A stretch of 64,000 bases of DNA from Aquimarina longa SW024 (GCF_001401755.1 NZ_AVQK01000014.1:245216-309215), one strand, 5' to 3'. Shown: positions 7,778-15,984, counted from the first letter of the stretch. Numbers and translations: made by a program. Notes: generated from the sequence alone by a model not told the origin.

Positions 7778-8437
7778 TTATTTTATCTCTATAGGAATAA
7801 AAGCAAAATCAAATGGTAATGGTTTTTTACTTGCTAAAAAATCGTCTAAAAATTGCATAATCTGATTAACAACTTCATTAGGTACATCATTTTTAATGCA
7901 ATACACCGATAATTTTCCGTACTCGTATAAGAGTAATACTTTAGATTGTGTTGTGAAAGGTCCTTTTTTGTTATATCCTGGCACTCCCAAAGTATTATCA
8001 GATACTTTGCTTATTGCTTCATGAATTTTTTTTAAAAAAGAATAATCACCTTTTTTTAATTCTTTTGAACAAAAACCTTTAATCACCATATCACCAGCAC
8101 ATTGATCAAGAACTCCAAGTTTTTCTATTAGGCTAATCGCTGCCTTAGATTTCCAAAAATCATTCTTGGTTTCTATATGTAATACTTTGTGTATAGAGTC
8201 TAAATACAAAACGTAATTCTGTTCTTTTATTATATTTAAATCTTGGTAATTAACTTCTAGGTATTTTGAAAACCTTTTTACATCTTCATTATTTTTTATC
8301 TTAGGATAATTAAAATAATACCAAGATAAAATAGAGGTAAACTCTTTTTTAAGTAGCTCATCATTCATTTCTCCTTTGCAACCTATAAAGGTGCAGACTA
8401 GCAAAATACTAACTAATTTTATTGTCTTTTTCATCAT
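7778..8437 (-). CDS. putative immunity lipoprotein A1
   Basis: A 219-residue lipoprotein with lipobox FIGC at Cys20, predicted to be periplasmic. It lies 17 nt downstream of effector 1 on the same strand and is its probable cognate immunity protein. Compared with A2 (4106-4765), the first 35 and last about 47 residues are identical, but residues about 36-172 differ at many positions, with small insertions. That mosaic suggests either recombination at conserved ends or diversifying selection on the toxin-binding core. The protein family is not otherwise recognised. Confidence 0.7.
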   Translation of the reverse strand: MMKKTIKLVSILLVCTFIGCKGEMNDELLKKEFTSILSWYYFNYPKIKNNEDVKRFSKYLEVNYQDLNIIKEQNYVLYLDSIHKVLHIETKNDFWKSKAAISLIEKLGVLDQCAGDMVIKGFCSKELKKGDYSFLKKIHEAISKVSDNTLGVPGYNKKGPFTTQSKVLLLYEYGKLSVYCIKNDVPNEVVNQIMQFLDDFLASKKPLPFDFAFIPIEIK

Positions 8438-8454
8438 AATTAAGTATTAAATTA

Positions 8455-9393
8455 CTAAAAATCCCATATAAAATCTTTTATATATTTGGCTACTTGTTCA
8501 TTTCCTACACTTATAATAATTACACCTTTTGTGCTTCCTTTAAAAACAAATGCATTTTTGTATAATTGATGTCCTCCACCTGTTACAAATGTATCTTGGT
8601 ACTCAATCGTATTTGCTAAATTTTTACCCATATTACGTACGGTAAAATAAGCTCTATATGGTATAATTCGACATCCCAAATCCATGGTTCCTTTAAATTC
8701 ATATTCATTCGAAGCTACAATACTTTCTCTACGAGTTATAGCATCGATACCAAAATCAACTGGAGAAAAAGTAAAATTAGGATATGGGTAATTAGGATCG
8801 CTACTAGTTCTTCTATTAGCTTCTTTTTGTCTCAAAAAAGCATTTTCTATTTTAGGAGCTAATTTAGCTCCTATATAGCTTGATATATTAATACGAGGCC
8901 CTCCTGATTTTGCAAAGTCTCTAACCTTATCCATCCAACTAGCATTTTTATTAAAGTGAGGTCGGATGTCTCCAAAGGTTTTTCCTACATACTCATATGT
9001 ATCGGATAAATCAGAATCATTAGGAGAAGAAATATCTTCATCCCAGATATATTCTTTGGTTTCTTTATTACGAATCCAATCGTAGGGTTGTGCGTTTTTT
9101 TCTGTATGCACCTGTATATAATCTTGTACCTCATGCTCTACGTTATTTTTAATATATGCATCGATATATTCATCGATATCATCAGTACTATAAAACACTC
9201 CACTATATGCCATCTGTATGGTAATTAACATTTTGGTTTTTTCTATAGCAAAACCACTTTCTAGTCGCTGGTCTATTTCGTTTAATGCTTCATTACGGAT
9301 AGCATCGTCAAAGGTTTCTTTAACGATGCCACTGATCTGACCATCTAGATATTGGTTGACCAAACCTAGTTTTAGTTGTAAGTTGATATCCAT
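8455..9393 (-). CDS. type VI effector-like protein 1 (shared N-terminus, variable C-terminus)
   Basis: A 312-residue protein starting 3 nt after the tssD stop, so it is co-transcribed and probably translationally coupled with tssD. Residues 1-178 form the conserved half shared with effector 2. It is acidic and helical, with blocks YSGVFYSTDDIDEYIDAY, ASWMDKVRDF and GGPRINISSYIGAKL. Residues about 180-312 are the variable toxin part, rich in beta strands (CRIIPYRAYFTVRN, NAFVFKGSTKGVIIISV). No known nuclease, lipase or peptidoglycan-hydrolase motif is visible. The lipoprotein immunity candidates point to a periplasmic or envelope target. Effector status is inferred from linkage to tssD and toxin/immunity architecture. 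Confidence 0.72.
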   Translation of the reverse strand: MDINLQLKLGLVNQYLDGQISGIVKETFDDAIRNEALNEIDQRLESGFAIEKTKMLITIQMAYSGVFYSTDDIDEYIDAYIKNNVEHEVQDYIQVHTEKNAQPYDWIRNKETKEYIWDEDISSPNDSDLSDTYEYVGKTFGDIRPHFNKNASWMDKVRDFAKSGGPRINISSYIGAKLAPKIENAFLRQKEANRRTSSDPNYPYPNFTFSPVDFGIDAITRRESIVASNEYEFKGTMDLGCRIIPYRAYFTVRNMGKNLANTIEYQDTFVTGGGHQLYKNAFVFKGSTKGVIIISVGNEQVAKYIKDFIWDF

Positions 9394-9396
9394 GCC

Positions 9397-9795
9397 TTAT
9401 GATTTAGTAGGCCAGTTATTACCATGCTTAGCAGTACCGATTTCTATATCTTTGGCACTAATAACTACCTGTGATGTCATAGCCTTATTGTTCTTACTAT
9501 GATAGTTTTGTACATAATTGAGACAAAAGGCTTCATCGAATTTGATCGTCTGCATCACAGACATCGCATCGTTATTAAAAAACTGTATTTTTCCACTTTT
9601 CATCATGGTAGGGGATACTGCCCATTCTGCAAAAAGATTGACCTCTTTATGATATACAAGGGTTACTGTAAATTGTCCTGCTATAGGTCTAGAGTTGGGT
9701 CTGCCGTTATAATCGCTATTTTGATTAATGGCTACAGTACAATCCTCGATAGTAAATGGTATTCCTTCGATTTCTAATTTTCCTAAAAATGACAT
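9397..9795 (-). CDS. tssD: type VI secretion tube protein TssD (Hcp)
   Basis: A 132-residue protein with the hallmarks of the Bacteroidota Hcp family TssD: start MSFLGKLEIEGIPFTIEDC, then QNSDYNGRPNSRPIAGQFTV, the FAEWA block and a C-terminal VVISAKDIEIG strand. TssD hexamers stack to form the inner tube of the subtype iii type VI system and often bind effectors in the lumen. No sheath, baseplate or ATPase genes are in the window, so this is an auxiliary tssD-effector island served by a system encoded elsewhere. It is the first gene of the minus-strand array and has a -7 box and a palindrome upstream. Confidence 0.88.
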   Translation of the reverse strand: MSFLGKLEIEGIPFTIEDCTVAINQNSDYNGRPNSRPIAGQFTVTLVYHKEVNLFAEWAVSPTMMKSGKIQFFNNDAMSVMQTIKFDEAFCLNYVQNYHSKNNKAMTSQVVISAKDIEIGTAKHGNNWPTKS

Positions 9796-9838
9796 GTGAT
9801 ATTTGGTTTTAAAAGTTTATATTAATTTATCTTCTTCT

Positions 9839-9846
9839 CAAAAGTA
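9839..9846 (-). promoter_or_regulatory. -7 promoter element for tssD-effector array
   Basis: Minus strand reads TACTTTTG (TAnnTTTG match), about 45 nt before the tssD ATG. No TTG is found at -33; instead an 18-bp palindrome occupies that position. Confidence 0.5.
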
Positions 9847-9866
9847 AATTATTAGTATTAGTTTAC

Positions 9867-9884
9867 CATACAGATATCTGTATG
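9867..9884. promoter_or_regulatory. 18-bp perfect palindrome at the -33 position of tssD promoter
   Basis: CATACAGATATCTGTATG is a perfect inverted repeat of 9 + 9 bp. Its near edge is 20 bp from the -7 element of tssD, where the -33 contact of the sigma factor would be. This placement suits an operator for a dimeric activator or repressor controlling the type VI effector array. The binding protein is unknown. Confidence 0.5.
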
Positions 9885-10048
9885 AGGTAGTATATTTTAT
9901 AGATATGCTATAGTATAAGGGAATGACTTATGTGTTTTATTTATTTGATTTTCAGTAATTTGAATGTTTTTTTGGAGATGTGTTATTTTTCTGTTTTTTT
10001 TAGATAAAATTATTGGTTCTAAGAGTATTGTTCATCATTTTATCTATC

Positions 10049-10342
10049 TACAGTCGAGAAATTAGCACTTACATCGAAGAAATAGACGCTTACAGTCGAG
10101 AAATTAGCACTTACATTAAAGAAATAGGCGCTTACAGTCGAGAAATTAGCACTTACATTAAAGAAATAGACGTTTACAGTCGAGAAATTAGTACTTACAT
10201 TAAAGAAATAGGCACTTACAGTCGAGAAATTAGTACTTACATTAAAGAAATAGGCACTTACAGTCGAGAAATTAACATTTACATTGAGGAAATTAACATT
10301 TACAGTCAAGAAATTAACACTTACATTAAGGAAATACAATAA
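10049..10342. repeat. minisatellite of fourteen 21-bp units
   Basis: Tandem units of 21 bp alternate between two subtypes, TACAGTCGAGAAATTAGCAC(T) and TACATTAAAGAAATAGGCGC(T), so the higher-order period is 42 bp. Thirteen full steps separate the first unit at 10049 from the last at 10322. Because 21 is a multiple of three, long open frames exist on both strands (YSREISTYIKEIG on the plus strand), but neither has a convincing start or a codon pattern beyond the repeat, so I do not call a gene. The rest of the gene-free stretch 9796-10374 holds the tssD promoter region and AT-rich sequence. Two more units occur at 63116-63157. Confidence 0.9.
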
Positions 10343-10374
10343 CCTTAGGATAACTGTTTACTAAAAAGCGGGGA

Positions 10375-11952
10375 TTACTTATTTTTTCTTCTTGTAATAG
10401 CGAGTAAAAAAACACCTATAGCTATAAAAATAGCAATACGAGCGATGTAATTACCAGCTTTTGCATAAAAAGTGATTGTATCATTAGTGATAAGAGTTCC
10501 TTTTAGTGTTCCTTGTTTTTGATACCCTAGAGAGGCAACAATAGTACCTGTTTGATCGATAATGGCAGAGATTCCTGTATTAGCACTTCTGGCAATACTT
10601 CTACGAGTTTCGATGGCTCTTAGTTTAGCATAGGCCAGGTGTTGTCTATGTCCCTGTGTATTGCCCCACCAAGCATCATTGGTGATGATGGCTAAGAAAT
10701 CAGCTTTGTTTCTAATATACCCTGTTGTAAATTCTCCATAGATACTTTCATAGCAAATCAATGGTGCGACACCAATACTATCTTTAGTAAAAAAAACTTC
10801 TCGTTCTTCTTGTGTTGTTTTCTTGGCTACGGTTCCTCCTAGATCGATCATGGCATCACCAAAAATAGGTTTTAGGGTACTTTGATAAGGGAAATTTTCT
10901 ACTCCAACAACAAGTTTACTCTTATGATATAACGCATCACTCCCATCAGAACGAACAAAGAAAGCAGAGTTGTAATCATCATAGTAAATTCCATCCTTGT
11001 ACGTATTGGTTTGCTTATGGATTTTGTTTGTATCATTAAAAACATCAATGAGCGATATCCCTGATAAAAAATTAGCATTAGGGTATTCGTTAAGTAATTT
11101 GATCGCTGTTTTTTTTGCTATAGAGCTAGGGAAATTATGTAGTCTGTTACTGTCAGCAAAAACAGTTTCTGGAGCAATGATAAAATCAGTTGTGGGCGTA
11201 ATTACTGTTCTGGTAAGAGAATCTAATAGTACGCTAATTCGGTTATCGGTGGTATTGTATTTTTCGGTATACGGATCTACATTAGGTTGTAGGATAACGA
11301 CTTCTATAGGTTTTCCGTTTTCTTTATATGTTTTTAGTATGATGAATGATAGTATAATGGGAATAATAATCATCAACCCATTGCGGATAGCGGATCTGTA
11401 TAGAATCGTTTTGTCTTTATGTTCTAGATATAGTAGTATGCTTTTAAAAACACCGATGTTTACTACCCAAATCCATAGTGTTCCGCCAAATGTACCAGTA
11501 TATTCATACCATTGTATCCATGAGGTAAAATCGGCAAATCCATTTCCTAGAGTAAGCCAAGGCCAAGATACTTGCCACTGTAAATGAAAATACTCAAAAC
11601 CTATCCAAAAACATGCTAAAAATATAGTGCTGATTGTAAATGTGGCTTTTTTGGCTATAATGTGGTATAATAAGAATACAATATTCATTAATAAGCTATT
11701 GACTACTACTGCTATCCACATGCCTATTGCGGTAGAGTTATATATCCACCAAGTGGTAATGATATTCCATATAAAAAAAGCGAGAAAACCAAGAGCAAAA
11801 ATTTTAGTTTTACTGTACTTATTTTTTCGAATAGTATATTCTGCAAGTAACAAAGGGACAAACCCAAAGAATAAAAATAAAGGAAATCCATAGGTAGGCC
11901 AGCTTACAGCAAGTAATAATCCGGTCAGAATGGCTAATAAAATGTTTTTCAT
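10375..11952 (-). CDS. lnt: apolipoprotein N-acyltransferase
   Basis: Transfers the third acyl chain from phospholipid to the N-terminal Cys of lipoproteins in the inner membrane. The start is set at the internal ATG (MKNILLAILTGLLLAVSWP), 7 codons after an upstream ATG, because it gives the standard Lnt N-terminus. About 525 residues: six to seven N-terminal membrane helices (1-210), then a nitrilase-like periplasmic domain with catalytic Glu in IIAPETVF, Lys in YHKSKLVVGVENFP and Cys in PLICYESIYGEF, and one C-terminal helix (FIAIGVFLLAI). Window lipoproteins, including the immunity candidates, would be its substrates. Confidence 0.95.
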   Translation of the reverse strand: MKNILLAILTGLLLAVSWPTYGFPLFLFFGFVPLLLAEYTIRKNKYSKTKIFALGFLAFFIWNIITTWWIYNSTAIGMWIAVVVNSLLMNIVFLLYHIIAKKATFTISTIFLACFWIGFEYFHLQWQVSWPWLTLGNGFADFTSWIQWYEYTGTFGGTLWIWVVNIGVFKSILLYLEHKDKTILYRSAIRNGLMIIIPIILSFIILKTYKENGKPIEVVILQPNVDPYTEKYNTTDNRISVLLDSLTRTVITPTTDFIIAPETVFADSNRLHNFPSSIAKKTAIKLLNEYPNANFLSGISLIDVFNDTNKIHKQTNTYKDGIYYDDYNSAFFVRSDGSDALYHKSKLVVGVENFPYQSTLKPIFGDAMIDLGGTVAKKTTQEEREVFFTKDSIGVAPLICYESIYGEFTTGYIRNKADFLAIITNDAWWGNTQGHRQHLAYAKLRAIETRRSIARSANTGISAIIDQTGTIVASLGYQKQGTLKGTLITNDTITFYAKAGNYIARIAIFIAIGVFLLAITRRKNK

Positions 11953-12105
11953 AGCAGAAGATATACAATACAATAACGAAATTAAACTTATTTAGTTACA
12001 AATAATATAATTGAATACTTCTTTTTTGTTAAGCTTATGTGTGATATTGTAAATCTATATGAACAGACTAAAATAGTTTACTACTTTTACAAAAAAATAA
12101 AGTGT

Positions 12106-12858
12106 ATGTGGATTAAAAGACAAATTCCGAATTGTATAACGTTGCTTAACCTTTTTAGTGGATGTATTGCGGTTATTTTTGCTGTTCAGGGGCAATTAGA
12201 GTTAGCAGCTTTTATGGTTATACTAGGTATTGTTTTTGATTTTTTTGATGGTTTTGCAGCGAGGATTTTAGATGTGAGAAGCGAGCTAGGGTTACAACTC
12301 GATTCTTTAGCAGATATGGTTACTAGTGGTGTTGCTCCAGGTTTTATAATGTATCAATTATTATCTCAGGTTTTTGGGAAACCATTTTATGTTATCCCTA
12401 ACTTATGGGATACGGATCAGGTTATAGCAAGTTTGGATATGTCTTATGTATCTTTATTAGGGTTGTTAATTATATTAGCTTCGGCATATCGTTTGGCAAA
12501 ATTTAATATTGATACACGTCAGACATCTTCATTTATAGGCTTGCCTACGCCTGCAAATACATTGTTGATTATTAGCCTACCACTTATTCTGCAGTTTCAG
12601 CAAGAGGCATGGATCCATGCAATACTCCTAAATAAATGGTTTTTGATTGGTTTAACACTGCTAAGTTGTTATCTGTTAAATGCCGAAATTCCTTTGTTTG
12701 CGTTAAAATTTAAAACATGGGACTTTGCAAAGAATAAGATCCGATATGTTTTTCTAATAGTAGCACTAGTTTTAATAGTGTTATTACACTTTATGGCTAT
12801 CCCTTGTATAATTTTATTGTATGTATTAATGTCTCTTATACCAGATAAAGGAGCATAA
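12106..12858 (+). CDS. pssA: CDP-diacylglycerol-serine O-phosphatidyltransferase
   Basis: Makes phosphatidylserine, the precursor of phosphatidylethanolamine. The start is taken at MWIKRQIPNCITLLNLFSGC, the normal start for the family, rather than at an ATG 23 codons upstream. The 250-residue protein has several membrane helices and the complete CDP-alcohol phosphatidyltransferase motif DG(x)2AR(x)8G(x)3D(x)3D in FFDGFAARILD...GLQLDSLAD, all catalytic Asp residues being present. The gene is divergent from lnt, another envelope lipid gene, with a spacer of about 150 nt. Confidence 0.95.
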   Translation: MWIKRQIPNCITLLNLFSGCIAVIFAVQGQLELAAFMVILGIVFDFFDGFAARILDVRSELGLQLDSLADMVTSGVAPGFIMYQLLSQVFGKPFYVIPNLWDTDQVIASLDMSYVSLLGLLIILASAYRLAKFNIDTRQTSSFIGLPTPANTLLIISLPLILQFQQEAWIHAILLNKWFLIGLTLLSCYLLNAEIPLFALKFKTWDFAKNKIRYVFLIVALVLIVLLHFMAIPCIILLYVLMSLIPDKGA

Positions 12859-12860
12859 AA

Positions 12861-12881
12861 TAAGCGAGACAAGCTCGCTTA
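12861..12881 (+). terminator. hairpin after pssA
   Basis: TAAGCGAG and CTCGCTTA form an 8-bp perfect stem with a 5-nt loop right after the pssA stop. No T run follows, so it may be an RNA-stabilising hairpin or weak terminator between convergent genes. Confidence 0.45.
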
Positions 12882-12968
12882 TGATATATTATAAAGTAGG
12901 ATATATACTATAGATTTATTACAATAAAGATATTATGAACCGAAATAGAAATAAGAAGAACTACTTAT

Positions 12969-13712
12969 TTAGTTAAAATCTAATTTCTTTTTTCTAAGCT
13001 CAAAATTTTGTCCTAGATAGACCTTACGTACCATTTCATCTTCTGCTAATTCTTCAGGAACTCCTGCTTTAAGAATACTTCCTTCAAACATCAGATATGT
13101 TCTGTCTGTTATTGCTAGAGTTTCTTGTACATTGTGATCTGTAATCAGGATGCCAATGTTTTTGTCTTTTAATTGAGCTACGATACGTTGTATATCTTCT
13201 ACCGCCACAGGATCTACTCCGGCAAAAGGCTCATCTAGTAATATAAAATTGGGATCGGTAGCTAGTGCACGAGCAATCTCTGTACGACGACGCTCTCCAC
13301 CACTTAATAAGTCTCCACGGTTTGTACGGATATGTCCTAAACCAAATTCTTCTATAAGAGCCTCCATTTTATGCAGCTGTTCTTTTTTAGACAATTTAGT
13401 AAGTTGTAGTACACTTAGGATATTATCCTCTATACTCAGTTTTCTAAATACAGAAGCTTCTTGCGCTAGATATCCAATACCGTTCTGTGCACGCTTGTAC
13501 ATAGGAAATTTAGTGATATTAGTATTGTCTAAAAAAATGCTCCCTCCATTAGGTTTTACTAAGCCTACAATCATGTAAAAAGATGTTGTTTTACCAGCAC
13601 CATTAGGACCCAAAAGCCCTACGATTTCTCCTTGATTAACTTCTAAAGAAATTCCTTTTACTACTTTTCTACCTTTATAGGATTTTATCAGATTGTCTGC
13701 TTTTAACTTCAT
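12969..13712 (-). CDS. lptB: LPS export ABC transporter ATPase
   Basis: The 247-residue ATPase of the LptB2FG machine that extracts LPS from the inner membrane. Walker A GPNGAGKTT (about residue 35), Q-loop YLAQEASVFRKLSIEDN (the LptB-specific signature), signature LLSGGERRRTEIARAL, Walker B FILLDEPFAGVDPVAV and H-loop ITDHNVQETL. It is the last gene of a minus-strand cluster with kdsD, tatC and an AhpD-like gene, separated from the last by 80 nt. Pairing with kdsD (Kdo precursor synthesis) fits an LPS role. Confidence 0.95.
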   Translation of the reverse strand: MKLKADNLIKSYKGRKVVKGISLEVNQGEIVGLLGPNGAGKTTSFYMIVGLVKPNGGSIFLDNTNITKFPMYKRAQNGIGYLAQEASVFRKLSIEDNILSVLQLTKLSKKEQLHKMEALIEEFGLGHIRTNRGDLLSGGERRRTEIARALATDPNFILLDEPFAGVDPVAVEDIQRIVAQLKDKNIGILITDHNVQETLAITDRTYLMFEGSILKAGVPEELAEDEMVRKVYLGQNFELRKKKLDFN

Positions 13713-13792
13713 ATCAGAATGACTTCTTTAATAATAGGGTGTTGCTAAAATGAGTTGGTAAATTTACATTATTCTACTTAATCCTTGTTGAT

Positions 13793-14143
13793 TTAAGAAA
13801 CTTTTGCTTCGAGTGCATCCCAAAACTCATAGGCGCGACGTAAATGAGGGATTACAATAGTTCCTCCTACCAGTGTAGCAATGCTAAGTGCTTCTACAAC
13901 TTCTTCCTTACTAAGACCTTCTTTATGACATGTTTCTAGATGATAGGCAATGCAATCATCACAGCGTAGTACGGCAGAAGCCACAAGTCCTAATAGCTCT
14001 TTGGTTTTAATATTTAGAGCACCCTCCATATAAGCATTAGTATCTAGATTGAAGATTCTCTTAATTATTTTGTTATTATCCTCTAGAATACGAGAATTCA
14101 TTTTTTCTCTGTAGCTGTTAAATTCGTCTACAATATCACTCAT
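13793..14143 (-). CDS. carboxymuconolactone decarboxylase/AhpD-like protein
   Basis: A 116-residue all-helical protein of the CMD/AhpD family. The redox motif is CDDC followed by IAYHLETC, with the His four residues after the second Cys as in AhpD peroxidase-coupling proteins; the ending VIPHLRRAYEFWDALE is also family-like. It begins one nucleotide after the tatC stop, so it is translated from the same message. A role in peroxide or disulfide chemistry is likely, but the substrate cannot be given. Confidence 0.85.
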   Translation of the reverse strand: MSDIVDEFNSYREKMNSRILEDNNKIIKRIFNLDTNAYMEGALNIKTKELLGLVASAVLRCDDCIAYHLETCHKEGLSKEEVVEALSIATLVGGTIVIPHLRRAYEFWDALEAKVS

Positions 14144-14144
14144 G

Positions 14145-14966
14145 TTAGCTTATTTTTCGTTGTTTTTTAATGACTGCTTTAGAAATAAAGATACTTATTT
14201 CATATAATACTAAAACTGGTATGGCAACAATAACCTGACTAGCAATATCAGGAGGTGTGATTATTGCAGAAAGGATGAGTACAATGACTAAAGCAAATTT
14301 CCTGTATTTTCTTAAGAATTCGGGGGTTACTAAGCCTATTTTTGTAAGAAAAAACATAATAACTGGTAATTCAAATATTAATCCACATGCAATAACTGAT
14401 GCTCTTACCAAAGCGATATAACTATCAATATCAAATTCATTAAGGACTTCTTTACTTACCTGATATCCTCCTAGGAAATTAATAGATAATGGAGTGATGA
14501 TATAGTACCCAAAAAGTACCCCTAAAAAGAATAAAAAAGAACAAATAATGATAAAACCTTTAGAGCTTTTTTTCTCATTATCATACATCGCAGGAGCAAT
14601 AAATTTCCAAAACTCATATAATATATAAGGAAATGCCATAATAAAACCAGCAGTTATCGATGTCCATATATGAACAGAAAATTGCCCAGATACTTTTCTA
14701 CTTTGTACACTAAATGGTAATTCTTTAAAGCATAAACTTTCGTCTAACCCCATGGTTTTTGACAAATTACATAAGCCTTTATAGGTAGGGAAGTCAGGTT
14801 TTTTTGGCCCAAAAATAAGCACATCAAAAATAAATTCTTTTGCAATAAAAGCGATAATACCAGTGATAAGTACTGCTGTAGTAGCTCTGATTAAATGCCA
14901 ACGTAACTCTTCTAGATGATCTAGAAAAGACATATACTGAGGATCTTTTTTAGTAGTAGCTGCCAT
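14145..14966 (-). CDS. tatC: Sec-independent protein translocase TatC
   Basis: Core receptor for twin-arginine signal peptides. The 273-residue protein has six predicted membrane helices and the conserved N-terminal element MSFLDHLEELRWHL (residues 12-25) with the essential Glu pair, plus FPYILYEFWKFIAPA after helix 2 and SAIITPPDIASQ. The periplasmic loop between helices 1 and 2 (about residues 52-95) is longer than in E. coli. The ATG shares one base with the kdsD stop (TAATG), so translation is coupled. TatA is not in this window. Confidence 0.95.
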   Translation of the reverse strand: MAATTKKDPQYMSFLDHLEELRWHLIRATTAVLITGIIAFIAKEFIFDVLIFGPKKPDFPTYKGLCNLSKTMGLDESLCFKELPFSVQSRKVSGQFSVHIWTSITAGFIMAFPYILYEFWKFIAPAMYDNEKKSSKGFIIICSFLFFLGVLFGYYIITPLSINFLGGYQVSKEVLNEFDIDSYIALVRASVIACGLIFELPVIMFFLTKIGLVTPEFLRKYRKFALVIVLILSAIITPPDIASQVIVAIPVLVLYEISIFISKAVIKKQRKIS

Positions 14967-15949
14967 TATAGAATTCCTTCTCTCATTAGATCATGGATAT
15001 GTAATAGTCCCATGTATTTACCATCTTGTTCTGATAATAATTGTGTGATTGCATTTTCTTCTAACTTATCAAGAGCGTCTACAGCCATAGCATTATCATT
15101 AATATGCTTAGGATTAGGAGACATAATATCTCTGGCAGTTAATCCTGTAAAAGAAGTATTTGTTGTAAGCATTCTACGTAGATCACCATCTGTTATAATA
15201 CCAATAATAGCACCATTTTCTGTTACTGCTGTGGCTCCAAGTCTTTTTTCTGTAATTTCTACAATTACAGTATTGATATCAGCATCAGGAGCTACTTCTG
15301 GTTTTTCATTTCTAGAAGTAATATCACTGACTCTTAGGTATAATTTTTTTCCCAGAGCGCCCCCTGGGTGATATCTAGCAAAATCACGACTAGAAAACCC
15401 TTGAAGATGTAATAAACAAACAGCTACAGCATCACCAATAACAAGTTGTGCCGTAGTACTGGTAGTAGGAGCAAGGTTATTAGGGCAGGCCTCCTTCTCC
15501 ACATAAGCGTTTAATACATAATCGGCTTCTTTTCCTAGGAAAGAATCTTTATTAGCAGTAATCCCGATCAAAGGGTTTTTGAAATTTTTGATTAGAGGGA
15601 CTAACACTTTTATTTCTGGAGTATTCCCGCTTTTAGAAATACAAATTACGGTATCATCTTCTAAAATATTTCCTAAATCTCCATGAATAGCATCTGCAGC
15701 ATGCATAAATACTGCTGGAGTACCTGTAGAGTTCATAGTAGCTACAATCTTAGTAGCAATAATGGCACTTTTGCCAATACCAGTAATAATAACTCTGCCT
15801 TTTGAGTTATGAATGGTCTCTACGGCATTGGAGAATTCTTCATCAATAAGTTCTTCTAAATAAGCTATTGCGCGAGCTTCTTCTGCAATAGTTTTTTTTG
15901 CGTATGAAATTATAGTTTCCTGAGTCGTCAAAATTTGAAAAATTTTCAT
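14966..15949 (-). CDS. kdsD: arabinose-5-phosphate isomerase, KpsF/GutQ family
   Basis: Converts ribulose 5-phosphate to arabinose 5-phosphate, the first step to Kdo of LPS. The 327-residue protein has an N-terminal SIS domain (about 45-180: VIITGIGKSAIIATK, CISKSGNTPEI, ASxLAPTTSTT-like motif NNLAPTTSTT) and two CBS domains in the C-terminal 120 residues. The family signature RDFARYHPGGALGKKL is intact. First gene of the kdsD-tatC-AhpD-lptB run; it has a -7 box and a strong hairpin in its leader. Confidence 0.93.
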   Translation of the reverse strand: MKIFQILTTQETIISYAKKTIAEEARAIAYLEELIDEEFSNAVETIHNSKGRVIITGIGKSAIIATKIVATMNSTGTPAVFMHAADAIHGDLGNILEDDTVICISKSGNTPEIKVLVPLIKNFKNPLIGITANKDSFLGKEADYVLNAYVEKEACPNNLAPTTSTTAQLVIGDAVAVCLLHLQGFSSRDFARYHPGGALGKKLYLRVSDITSRNEKPEVAPDADINTVIVEITEKRLGATAVTENGAIIGIITDGDLRRMLTTNTSFTGLTARDIMSPNPKHINDNAMAVDALDKLEENAITQLLSEQDGKYMGLLHIHDLMREGIL

Positions 15950-15954
15950 GTTAT

Positions 15955-15980
15955 AATTAAAGATTTTATTATCTTTAATT
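15955..15980 (-). other. hairpin in the kdsD leader
   Basis: AATTAAAGAT and ATCTTTAATT form a perfect 10-bp stem with a 6-nt loop, lying between the -7 box and the kdsD ATG. It would be part of the 5' untranslated RNA and could affect stability or ribosome access. Confidence 0.5.
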
Positions 15981-15984
15981 TACG

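Noticed and set aside
10013..10342. Open frames of 109 and 99 codons on opposite strands across the 21-bp repeats
   Set aside because: Both are open only because the unit length is a multiple of three; starts are poor (the plus-strand one is TTG) and there is no unique sequence outside the repeat.
10049..10342. CRISPR array
   Set aside because: Units are contiguous with no unique spacers and no cas genes are nearby.
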